This document shows, one piece after another, positions 1 to 5,684 of a stretch of 7,613 bases of DNA. The notes beneath the pieces are model-generated. The model was not told the origin of the DNA and made no database searches. It saw nothing but the letters and a program-made list of their open reading frames with translations. Both the position numbers and the translations under genes were made by a program. The stretch lies in NCBI GenBank assembly GCA_002431355.1, contig DJEQ01000126.1, positions 14,274 to 21,886 of the forward strand, written 5' to 3'. The DNA is from Oribacterium sp. UBA5894. Lineage in GTDB: Bacteria; Bacillota; Clostridia; Lachnospirales; Lachnospiraceae. The number at the start of each line of letters is the position of its first letter. Position 1 is the stretch's first letter.

Positions 1-17
1 GCAAAATCTCGATTTGA

Positions 18-47
18 GCGGGTAGAGATGCTTCGCATCTTACCCGC
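18..47. repeat. Imperfect palindrome (hairpin) at left edge
   Basis: GCGGGTA (18-24) and AGATGC (26-31) pair with GCATCT (35-40) and TACCCGC (41-47). This gives a 13-bp stem with one bulged G at 25 and a 3-nt loop (TTC). No T-run follows on either strand, so it does not look like an intrinsic terminator. It abuts the next palindrome at 47, and the two may form one composite repeat element. Nothing else in positions 1-110 supports a gene: the short open frames there read through these palindromes and resemble nothing I recognise. Confidence 0.6.
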
Positions 48-107
48 CTTCCGGAAGCAGAAAGAAAATTGTCCATGCATGGCCATTTTCTTTCTGCTTC
101 CGGAAGG
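47..107. repeat. Long perfect inverted repeat, 23-bp arms
   Basis: Positions 47-69 are the exact reverse complement of 85-107. The 15-nt centre contains its own palindrome, CCATGCATGG (73-82), and each arm contains the palindrome CTTCCGGAAG. The predicted stem is very stable. There is no T-run after either arm (TGCAAACC follows on the plus strand, GCGGGTAAG on the minus strand), so a simple Rho-independent terminator is unlikely. It lies just beyond the secG terminator in an intergenic stretch. A REP-like or MITE-like repeat is the most reasonable reading. The structure is certain from the sequence; the role is inference. Confidence 0.75.
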
Positions 108-116
108 TGCAAACCT

Positions 117-152
117 AAAAAAAAGAGCCTACATACAGCTGTATGCAGGCTC
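117..152 (-). terminator. Rho-independent terminator of secG
   Basis: GAGCCT (125-130) pairs with AGGCTC (147-152), and CATAC (132-136) pairs with GTATG (141-145). There is one A-C mismatch and an AGCT loop. Read on the minus strand, the stem is followed at once by eight U residues (complement of A117-A124). It lies 33 bp past the secG stop codon and closes that transcript. Confidence 0.9.
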
Positions 153-184
153 ATCGTATCAAATCTTTTTCGTCATTTCCAGTA

Positions 185-412
185 TTACCAGATCACGTCC
201 AGCACAAGTGCAACCACAAAGAAGAGTACAGCTGCAATCTTCGTGAACTTCTCCAGTCCGCCCTCGATCGAACGGCCTCTGTTCTTGCCCCAGTAGGTAT
301 CGGCCATACCGGAAATAGCACCGAGACCCTCGCTCTTTCCTTCCTGCATCAGAATAATAGCAGAAAGAGCAACACCTAAAAGACAGAATATAATGACAAG
401 TGCGATTTTCAT
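185..412 (-). CDS. secG: Preprotein translocase subunit SecG
   Basis: This 75-residue inner-membrane protein is the small accessory subunit of the SecYEG channel, where it assists SecA-driven export. Two hydrophobic segments are visible, at about residues 3-22 and 57-74. They flank a polar loop containing the family signature GLGAISGMADTYWGKNRGR (29-47). Length and topology are normal for SecG. The start is set by a good ribosome binding site (GGTGAGG) just upstream of the ATG at 412. It has its own promoter (454-482) and an intrinsic terminator (117-152), so it appears monocistronic. rnr and smpB often follow secG in related Clostridia, but neither is present within the 184 bp left in the window. 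Family assignment is secure from the loop motif. Confidence 0.95.
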   Translation of the reverse strand: MKIALVIIFCLLGVALSAIILMQEGKSEGLGAISGMADTYWGKNRGRSIEGGLEKFTKIAAVLFFVVALVLDVIW

Positions 413-453
413 AAATCCTCACCACCTCATACAAAGTTTAAAAATACTTATGA

Positions 454-482
454 ACTATAGCACAGGAAGCGTACTTATGCAA
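454..482 (-). promoter_or_regulatory. Sigma-A-type promoter for secG
   Basis: On the minus strand, TTGCAT (complement of 477-482) and TATAGT (complement of 454-459) are separated by exactly 17 bp. This predicts a transcript start near 447, about 35 nt upstream of the secG ATG. The call is by consensus match only. Confidence 0.55.
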
Positions 483-502
483 GAACATTCTTTCCGTTAC
501 TG

Positions 503-547
503 ATCGACGATTGCCTGCAATCGTCGATGCAGCGCCGAAGGCGCATC
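503..547. repeat. Tandem hairpins between secG and murI
   Basis: ATCGACGATTGC (503-514) and GCAATCGTCGAT (517-528) form a perfect 12-bp inverted repeat with a 2-nt centre. A second hairpin follows: GCGCC (532-536), loop GAA, GGCGC (540-544). This one can extend by pairing GAT (526-528) with ATC (545-547), which competes with the first stem. The pair lies 59-103 bp beyond the murI stop on its transcribed strand, so it could help end or stabilise the murI message. No U-run follows, so it is not a canonical intrinsic terminator. It also sits just upstream of the secG promoter. Confidence 0.6.
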
Positions 548-605
548 AGATGGCATCGTCTCCCTGCATACATCGTGCACATTATACTCCTTCAGAATCA
601 TGCAC

Positions 606-1427
606 TCAGCACTCAGGTGCATAGCGAAACGGGAGCTGCAGCAGCTTCTGCTGAAGCTTGATCTGCGTATCTCCTGGGATACTGGAATGAAGCTCCAGTG
701 TGCCGGGATTCGCTGAGGAATTCAGAAGCCCGGCCTCCTGCAGGCGCCGCTTCGTTTCTCGTGCGGTTCCATAGGCACCATCGTAGAAGGTAAAGGAGTA
801 CCCCAGTGCCCTCTCGATGCTTTCCATGGCGAACGGAAAGTGGGTACAGCCGAGTACCACGCTGTCGACGAGCTGGCCGCCGCCTCCGTCTTCAAACCTT
901 CGATAAGGACGGAGCAGCTCCTGAAGATAGTGAAGCAGCTCTTCCGAATGCTCCTTTCCGGCTTCAATGAGTGGCACGATGCCAGGAGCCGCGACGGGGT
1001 GAATTTCGGCTGCTTCGGAGAAGCGGCCGATCAGATGATGCAGGCGTTCCCCATGAATCGTGGAAGCCGTCGCAAGGACCAGAACGCGTGGATGGGTGAT
1101 CTCTGCGTGGTCCACGGCTGATTTCACTGCGGGCTCCATACCGATGATAATGAGAGATGGGTATTTCGCACGAAGCCAGTCCGCGGCGGCTGAGGTGGCC
1201 GTATTGCATGCAATGACGATGGCCTTACATCCCTTTGAGAGAAGAAACTGCACATTCTGATCGGACAGCGCCCGAATCTGTGCTTCTGTCCGGTCGCCAT
1301 ACGGCGCATGGAGGCTGTCCCCAAAGAATATATAATTTTCGTTCGGCATATCGTGACGGAGGATCCGCAGCACAGAAATGCCACCGACCCCGGAGTCGAA
1401 TACACCGATTGGAGAATATTTATCCAT
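606..1427 (-). CDS. murI: Glutamate racemase MurI
   Basis: This cytoplasmic, cofactor-independent racemase converts L-glutamate to D-glutamate for peptidoglycan stem peptides. With the start at 1427 the protein has 273 residues, typical of the family. The N-terminal signature IGVFDSGVGG (7-16) carries Asp11 and Ser12. The two catalytic cysteines sit in ACNTAT (Cys74) and GCTHFP (Cys194, followed by Thr195 and His196), and GDS-HAPYGDRT lies at 36-47. The open frame continues 18 codons further upstream to 1481. That extension matches nothing in the family, lacks a ribosome binding site and starts almost at the predicted transcript start, so MDKYSPIGVFDSG is the better N-terminus. The ribosome binding site is weak (AAGAAG). 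The gene stands alone on the minus strand, divergent from hprK. No active-site residue is missing. Confidence 0.95.
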   Translation of the reverse strand: MDKYSPIGVFDSGVGGISVLRILRHDMPNENYIFFGDSLHAPYGDRTEAQIRALSDQNVQFLLSKGCKAIVIACNTATSAAADWLRAKYPSLIIIGMEPAVKSAVDHAEITHPRVLVLATASTIHGERLHHLIGRFSEAAEIHPVAAPGIVPLIEAGKEHSEELLHYLQELLRPYRRFEDGGGGQLVDSVVLGCTHFPFAMESIERALGYSFTFYDGAYGTARETKRRLQEAGLLNSSANPGTLELHSSIPGDTQIKLQQKLLQLPFRYAPEC

Positions 1428-1489
1428 GATTTTACTTCTTGATCTGTTCCCTTCGTCTGGATTTTCTGAGTAAACCTGCATATTTTTTT

Positions 1490-1518
1490 AGTTTAGTTCA
1501 TTTACTGATGTTTCGCAA
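1490..1518 (-). promoter_or_regulatory. Candidate promoter for murI
   Basis: On the minus strand, TTGCGA (complement of 1513-1518) and TAAACT (complement of 1490-1495) are 17 bp apart, each matching consensus at 4 of 6 positions. The predicted start near 1483 gives a leader of roughly 55 nt before the ATG at 1427, which argues against using the upstream ATG at 1481. Confidence 0.4.
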
Positions 1519-1550
1519 CTCAGAGACGTGTACCGAGGCGGAGACGCGCA

Positions 1551-1576
1551 GCGGCCGTCAGATAGGCGTGGGCCGC
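1551..1576. repeat. GC-rich inverted repeat upstream of hprK promoter
   Basis: GCGGCC (1551-1556) and GGCCGC (1571-1576) are inverted around a 14-bp centre. The repeat lies between the divergent murI and hprK promoters, ending 10 bp before the hprK -35 box. The position would suit an operator, but a 6-bp arm pair can occur by chance in GC-rich DNA. Confidence 0.3.
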
Positions 1577-1585
1577 CCCTTTCAG

Positions 1586-1614
1586 TTGATTTTTTATCCT
1601 CGACAAAATATACT
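1586..1614 (+). promoter_or_regulatory. Sigma-A-type promoter of the hprK operon
   Basis: TTGATT (1586-1591) and TATACT (1609-1614) are separated by exactly 17 bp in an AT-rich patch within an otherwise GC-rich gap. The predicted start is near 1621, giving a leader of about 39 nt before hprK. No other clear promoter is seen before the terminator at 5685-5713, so this probably serves hprK-murB-rapZ-whiA-HPr as one transcript. Confidence 0.6.
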
Positions 1615-1659
1615 ACAGCTAGACATTTTTGTATAAATCGTATCAGGGGGAAACGAACG

Positions 1660-2595
1660 ATGCAGACAGTAGATAAGGTGAGTGTTTCGGAGCTGATTGA
1701 AAAGGAGGGACTTCGTAATCTGACACCGGAGGTGGATACGGATTCGAAGTACATTACGATTCCAGACGTGAACCGTCCAGCCCTTCAGCTCGCAGGCTTC
1801 TTCGATCAGTTTGATTCCGAGCGTGTGCAGATCATCGGCAATGTTGAGACCGCGTATCTTATGACCTTCAGCGCACCGGAGCGCCGGGCGAAGTATGCTG
1901 CGCTCTCGAAGTATCCGATTCCGGTCATCATCTATGCACGTGGCATCGAGCCCGACAGCTGCATGATTGAGGCCTGTCGGAAGGCGGGCATCCCGCTTCT
2001 GCAGTCGAAGCGTATGACAACAGAGCTGGAGGCACAGATCATCAGCTGGCTGAAGGTCCGGATGGCACCGATGATTTCCGTCCATGGTGTGCTCGTGGAC
2101 GTCTATGGTGAGGGCGTTCTCATCATGGGCGATTCCGGCATTGGCAAGTCAGAGGCGGCGCTCGAGCTCATCAAGCGCGGCCATCGTCTCGTGGCGGACG
2201 ACGTCGTTGAGCTTCGGAAGGTCTCCGACGATACCCTCGTGGGCAGCGCACCGGATATCACCCGCCACTTTATCGAGCTCCGAGGCATTGGCATCATCGA
2301 TGTGAAGCAGATGTTCGGCGTGGAGTGCGTGAAGGATACCCAGAGCATTAACATGGTCATCAAGCTCGCCGACTGGTCGAAGGATAAGGATTACGATCGG
2401 CTCGGACTGAAGGACAATTACACCGAGTTCCTGGGCAATAAGGTCATCTGCTATGATATTCCGGTACGCCCGGGGCGGAACATTGCCGTCATCGTGGAGT
2501 GTGCAGCCGTCAATAACCGTGCGAAGAAGATGGGCTACAATGCAGCACAGGTGCTCTACGAGCGTGTGACCGCCAATATGAAGCGGGACGAGTAA
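1660..2595 (+). CDS. hprK: HPr kinase/phosphorylase HprK
   Basis: This bifunctional enzyme phosphorylates Ser46 of HPr or Crh with ATP or pyrophosphate and removes the phosphate by phosphorolysis. It links glycolytic state to catabolite repression. The protein has 311 residues, normal for the family. Residues 1-130 form the N-terminal domain. The C-terminal kinase domain follows, with VHGVLVDVYGEG from 141, the Walker A loop GDSGIGKS (157-164), the HRLVADD segment (175-181) and the HprK signature ELRGIGIIDV (206-215). All core residues are present. The ATG at 1660 is chosen because AGGGGG (1645-1650) lies just upstream and translation before it would run through the promoter region; the frame itself stays open back to 1528. 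It is the first gene of a five-gene cluster ending in an HPr-family gene, its probable substrate. Confidence 0.96.
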   Translation: MQTVDKVSVSELIEKEGLRNLTPEVDTDSKYITIPDVNRPALQLAGFFDQFDSERVQIIGNVETAYLMTFSAPERRAKYAALSKYPIPVIIYARGIEPDSCMIEACRKAGIPLLQSKRMTTELEAQIISWLKVRMAPMISVHGVLVDVYGEGVLIMGDSGIGKSEAALELIKRGHRLVADDVVELRKVSDDTLVGSAPDITRHFIELRGIGIIDVKQMFGVECVKDTQSINMVIKLADWSKDKDYDRLGLKDNYTEFLGNKVICYDIPVRPGRNIAVIVECAAVNNRAKKMGYNAAQVLYERVTANMKRDE

Positions 2596-2706
2596 AAAAG
2601 AACAGTTCATACAGACGAGAAATCGTCCGGATGAAAGAAGGACGAAGAGACGGTCTCTGTATAGAGAGGCGTGGATCTTCGCCCTTTGTATGCAGGAAAG
2701 GAAACG

Positions 2707-3675
2707 ATGAAGGTTTTAAAAAACGAGCTGCTGAAGCAGCATACGAGCTTCCGCGTCGGCGGCCCGGCGAAGGTCTATGTGGTGCCGGAGAGCATCGAGG
2801 AGCTTGAGAAGCTGATCCACTTTTTATATGAAGAAAAGCTCCCATATGACATCATTGGAAACGGCACAAATCTGCTCGTGAGCGATGCAGGGGTCGATCA
2901 CGTGGTTGTGGAGATTGGACGCGCGCTGGAGGAGATCACGCTGCTTCCGTCGTCCCATGCTTCCGGCGAGGCATCCTCCCTTCGCGCGTGTGGCCCGGCG
3001 GGCATAAGGAAGGAAGGCTGTGCATCGTCGGAGGCATCCGACGAAAACGTTGTGAAGCTTCATGCGAGTGCGGGCACGCTCCTCAGTAGGGTCGCCCGGT
3101 TTGCGGCCGCACAGGAGCTGAGCGGCATGGAGGCCCTGGGCGGCATTCCAGGCACGATCGGTGGGGCCGTGACCATGAATGCAGGGGCCTATGGCACGGA
3201 AATGAAGGATGTGCTGCGCGAGGTGGAGGTGCTGACCCGGGAAGGCGAGCGAAGAATGCTCTCGGTGGAGGAGCTCGGGCTGGGCTATCGACAGAGCATT
3301 ATCCCGGAGAAGGGCTACATCGTTGTGGCCGCGACCCTTGCCCTGAAAAAGGGTGACCCGGCGGAGATCGAGGCGCGGATGGCGGACTACCAGCAGCGAC
3401 GACGCGACAAGCAACCTCTCGACAAGGCGTCGGCCGGTTCAACCTTTAAGCGGCCGGAGGGCTACTTCGCCGGAAAGCTGATTGAGGACACGGGACTTCG
3501 GGGCTTCCGACACGGTGGCGCGCAGGTGAGTGAGAAGCACTGCGGCTTCATTGTGAATGATGGCACCGCGCGGGCCGAGGATATTTACTGGCTGATCGGG
3601 GAGGTGCGTAAGCGCGTCCTGCTGGAGCAGCATGTCGAGCTTACGCCGGAAGTGAAGCTCTGGGGTGAATTCTGA
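2707..3675 (+). CDS. murB: UDP-N-acetylenolpyruvoylglucosamine reductase MurB
   Basis: This cytoplasmic FAD enzyme reduces UDP-GlcNAc-enolpyruvate to UDP-MurNAc with NADPH, the second committed step of peptidoglycan precursor synthesis. With the ATG at 2707 (AGGAAAGGA just upstream) it has 322 residues; an in-frame GTG at 2671 has no such site. FAD-binding motifs are GNGTNLLVSD (51-60) and GIPGTIGGAVTMNAGAYG (146-163). Probable catalytic residues are Arg195 in GYRQS, Ser245 in AGSTFK and Glu315 in LTPEV, as in short (type II) MurB proteins. It has two oddities. The N-terminus begins close to the HTSFRVGGPA motif and is shorter than in many homologues. Residues about 81-114 are an Ala/Ser/Gly/Glu-rich insert with no counterpart I recall, falling between two strands of the FAD domain. 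The core is intact, so the enzyme is probably functional. It lies 111 bp after hprK. Confidence 0.95.
   Translation: MKVLKNELLKQHTSFRVGGPAKVYVVPESIEELEKLIHFLYEEKLPYDIIGNGTNLLVSDAGVDHVVVEIGRALEEITLLPSSHASGEASSLRACGPAGIRKEGCASSEASDENVVKLHASAGTLLSRVARFAAAQELSGMEALGGIPGTIGGAVTMNAGAYGTEMKDVLREVEVLTREGERRMLSVEELGLGYRQSIIPEKGYIVVAATLALKKGDPAEIEARMADYQQRRRDKQPLDKASAGSTFKRPEGYFAGKLIEDTGLRGFRHGGAQVSEKHCGFIVNDGTARAEDIYWLIGEVRKRVLLEQHVELTPEVKLWGEF
2968..3044. repeat. Hairpin and direct repeat inside the murB insert
   Basis: GAGGCATCC occurs at 2968-2976 and again at 3031-3039. The second copy is embedded in a perfect hairpin, TCGTCGGA (3025-3032), loop GGCA, TCCGACGA (3037-3044). The structures fall exactly within the codons for the unusual extra segment of MurB (about 2947-3048). 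This suggests the segment arose by in-frame repeat expansion or insertion of a small palindromic element. The repeats are plain in the sequence; the origin is inference. Confidence 0.55.
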
Positions 3676-3686
3676 AGCCAGAGGGG

Positions 3687-3738
3687 GATTCGGAATCTCG
3701 AGCGTCGACCGAGTGCATGCGTTTCGCAGGGGCATGCA
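3687..3738. repeat. Small inverted repeats between murB and rapZ
   Basis: The 89-bp gap holds GATTC-G-GAATC (3687-3697) and TGCATGC (3714-3720) inverted to GCATGCA (3732-3738) around 11 nt. Neither is followed by a T-run, so neither reads as a terminator. They could be weak processing or attenuation structures ahead of rapZ, or chance. Confidence 0.3.
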
Positions 3739-3764
3739 TGAAGGCGTGAAAAGGAGGAGAACGC

Positions 3765-4628
3765 ATGGGAAAGCTTTTAATCATCACGGGGATGAGCGGC
3801 GCAGGAAAGACGATTGCACTGAAATCCCTCGAGGATATGGGATACTACTGCGTGGACAATCTGCCGATTCCCCTGATCGACAAGTTCGCGGAGCTGATTG
3901 TCGATGGGCATGAGCAGATCACGAAGGCGGCACTCGGCATCGATGTGCGGTCCGGAAAGGATCTGCCGCTTCTCAAGGAGGTACTCGATACCTGGGATAT
4001 CAAGGGGCGGATCGAGTATGCCATCGTTTTCCTGGATGCATCGGATGAGACGCTCATCAAGCGCTTTAAGGAAACACGGCGTGCCCATCCGCTCAGTAAG
4101 GATGGCCGGGTCGAGACCGGAATCGAGGCCGAGCGGAAGGCCATGGACTGGCTCAAGGAAAAGGCCGATTACATCATTGATACCACGCACCTTCTCACGA
4201 AGGAGCTCCGGGGGCAGCTCGCCGATATCTTCGAGGGCGAAAAGGCCTATGAAAATCTGCAGGTGACGATTTTAAGCTTCGGTTTCAAGCATGGCATTCC
4301 GGAGGATGCAGATCTTCTTTTTGATGTGCGCTTCCTTCCAAATCCCTACTACGATCCGACACTCCGCAGTCATACGGGACTGGAGGAGAGTGTGCAGACC
4401 TACGTATGCCAGAATGGCGTGGCCGATGCGTTTCTGGATAAGCTCTATGACATGGTCAGCTTCCTGATTCCGCATTATATCGAGGAAGGAAAAAACCAGC
4501 TGGTCATCGGCATTGGCTGCACCGGCGGACATCATCGCTCGGTCACGATTGCCGAGCTTCTGTATAAAAGATTGAAGAAAAATGCCGATTATGGACTGCG
4601 CATTGATCATCGGGACATTGAGAGATAA
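3765..4628 (+). CDS. rapZ: RNase adapter / nucleotide-binding protein RapZ (YvcJ)
   Basis: This P-loop protein hydrolyses ATP or GTP. In E. coli it is an RNA-binding adapter that delivers the GlmZ sRNA to RNase E; in Bacillus (YvcJ) it affects competence, and its target in Clostridia is not settled. It has 287 residues, the usual length. The N-terminal domain carries Walker A GMSGAGKT (9-16), the following YYCVDNLP (27-34), a conserved GIDVRSG (58-64) and the strand AIVFLDAS (86-93). The C-terminal domain has the family hallmark GCTGGHHRSV (251-260). The start is set by a strong AAGGAGG (3751-3757). It lies 89 bp after murB and 2 bp before whiA, suggesting translational coupling to whiA. In Bacillus yvcK separates these two; it is missing here. 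Confidence 0.95.
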   Translation: MGKLLIITGMSGAGKTIALKSLEDMGYYCVDNLPIPLIDKFAELIVDGHEQITKAALGIDVRSGKDLPLLKEVLDTWDIKGRIEYAIVFLDASDETLIKRFKETRRAHPLSKDGRVETGIEAERKAMDWLKEKADYIIDTTHLLTKELRGQLADIFEGEKAYENLQVTILSFGFKHGIPEDADLLFDVRFLPNPYYDPTLRSHTGLEESVQTYVCQNGVADAFLDKLYDMVSFLIPHYIEEGKNQLVIGIGCTGGHHRSVTIAELLYKRLKKNADYGLRIDHRDIER

Positions 4629-4630
4629 GC

Positions 4631-5350
4631 ATGGAAACAAAAACGAAAGTGTCTTTTTCAGCACGGGTGAAGCAGGAGCTACGTAAAAAAGACTTTACAG
4701 TAAATGAAAAAGACATTAATATGGGTAGCAATGATTCGAAGGATTTCGCAATGCGTTCGTTCGTTCGGGAGCGCTTCCTGAATGCAGGCTCGATTACGGA
4801 TCCAACGAAGGATTATCATCTTGAGTTTGTCTGTGGAGGAGCAGAGGAGGCCGATCGGATCACCGATGTCCTTCGAAGCTTTGAACTCGAACCACGTATC
4901 ATGGAGCGAAGTGGGCATCTGGTGGTGTATCTGAAGGATGCCGCACAGATTTCGGATGTACTGAAGCTGATGGGAGCCGTCAACGGCCTCATGGAGCTGG
5001 AGAACGTCCGGATACTCAAGGAGGTCAGCGAAAAGATTAATCGGCAGGTGAACTGTGAAACAGCAAACCTCCAGCGGACGGTGTCTGCAGGAATTCGCCA
5101 GGTTGAAGATATTCAGCTGATCGATCGTGAGATCGGACTTCAGAATCTGGAGCCGGGACTTCGCGAGATGGCGGAGAAAAGGCTCGAGGATCCGAATGCA
5201 TCACTGAGCGAACTTGCAGAGCGCCTCACGGAACCGATTGGTAAAAGCGGTGCCAATCACCGATTACGGAAGCTGTCACGCATGGCTTCCGATATTCGCG
5301 CGAAGACCGCTGGCGTACAGTATGAAGAGAAGAAGGGCGTTTTGGAGTGA
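4631..5350 (+). CDS. whiA: WhiA-family DNA-binding protein, shortened
   Basis: WhiA proteins bind DNA through a C-terminal helix-turn-helix joined to an N-terminal pair of LAGLIDADG-like repeats. They act in sporulation septation in Streptomyces and in division and chromosome segregation in Bacillus. This one has 239 residues against about 310-315 usually. The canonical first residues are present (VSFSARVKQEL, 7-17). After about 25 low-similarity residues it jumps to what is normally residue ~118 (MRSFVRERFLNAGSI, 41-55), so about 75 residues containing the first repeat are missing. The rest is well conserved: YHLEF (62-66), NRQVNCETANL (137-147) and the helix-turn-helix with GKSGANHRLRKL (204-215). 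The 2-bp gap after rapZ leaves no room for a lost fragment upstream, so this is an internal deletion, not a frameshift. The ATG at 4631 is preferred; an in-frame GTG at 4649 (VSFS) is possible. Neither has a strong ribosome binding site. Confidence 0.9.
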   Translation: METKTKVSFSARVKQELRKKDFTVNEKDINMGSNDSKDFAMRSFVRERFLNAGSITDPTKDYHLEFVCGGAEEADRITDVLRSFELEPRIMERSGHLVVYLKDAAQISDVLKLMGAVNGLMELENVRILKEVSEKINRQVNCETANLQRTVSAGIRQVEDIQLIDREIGLQNLEPGLREMAEKRLEDPNASLSELAERLTEPIGKSGANHRLRKLSRMASDIRAKTAGVQYEEKKGVLE

Positions 5351-5406
5351 GGGTGCGATGCATCCGGGGGGAGTTATGGACGCAGTTCATCTCAAGGAAG
5401 GAAATC

Positions 5407-5667
5407 ATGAAAGACACAAATGTAGTAGTTCACTTACCGAAGAAATCAGATGAGCATCCAATCGCGATGCTGGTGCAGATTGCGAGCCGTTTCGAGTCAC
5501 GCATTTATATGGCTGAGGGACCTCGGAAGGTCAATGCAAAGTCCATCATGGGGATGATGGCTCTCGGCATCAGCAATGGGCAGGAGCTCGTGATTTCTGC
5601 GGATGGTACGGATGAGGAGGATGCACTGAAGAATATTTCAGCGTACCTCACGGGTGCAAGTGCTTAA
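5407..5667 (+). CDS. ptsH: HPr-family protein, Crh-like, lacking His15
   Basis: Canonical HPr carries phosphate on His15 between PTS enzyme I and the sugar-specific IIA proteins, and is regulated at Ser46 by HprK. This 86-residue protein has normal length. From residue 15 onward it aligns without gaps to Bacillus HPr numbering: Pro18, the LVQ-A-S stretch (22-27), and VNAKSIMGMM (42-51) with Ser46 exactly in place. The active-site loop is changed to SDEHP (14-18), so position 15 is Asp and position 17 is His instead of His and Arg. It therefore should not act as a PTS carrier. It resembles Crh, which has Gln15, keeps Ser46 and serves only in HprK/CcpA signalling. The start is set by AGGAAGG just upstream of the ATG. 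It lies 56 bp after whiA, as Crh lies near yvcL in Bacillus, and ends the hprK operon. Confidence 0.9.
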   Translation: MKDTNVVVHLPKKSDEHPIAMLVQIASRFESRIYMAEGPRKVNAKSIMGMMALGISNGQELVISADGTDEEDALKNISAYLTGASA

Positions 5668-5684
5668 CGATAGATGAAATGGAG

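Noticed and set aside
1428..1481. N-terminal extension of MurI by 18 residues to an ATG at 1481
   Set aside because: No ribosome binding site, no family similarity in the extension, and it would start at the predicted transcription start site.
1528..1659. N-terminal extension of HprK to 1528
   Set aside because: It would translate through the TTGATT/TATACT promoter, and the ATG at 1660 has a proper AGGGGG site and gives the standard 311-residue length.
1594..2085. A 163-codon minus-strand frame across the hprK start
   Set aside because: It overlaps the hprK promoter and coding sequence antisense, resembles no family, and is a shadow of the real gene.
2596..2706. Possible terminator or second promoter between hprK and murB
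   Set aside because: AGAGA-CGG-TCTCT is a short stem with no T-run, and no paired -35/-10 boxes are convincing. The genes are most simply co-transcribed.
2824..3414. A 196-codon minus-strand frame within murB
   Set aside because: Antisense shadow of murB with no motif of its own.
5347..5406. GTG start for the HPr gene overlapping the whiA stop
   Set aside because: The 20 extra residues match no HPr. The ATG at 5407 has AGGAAGG upstream and restores exact HPr residue numbering.
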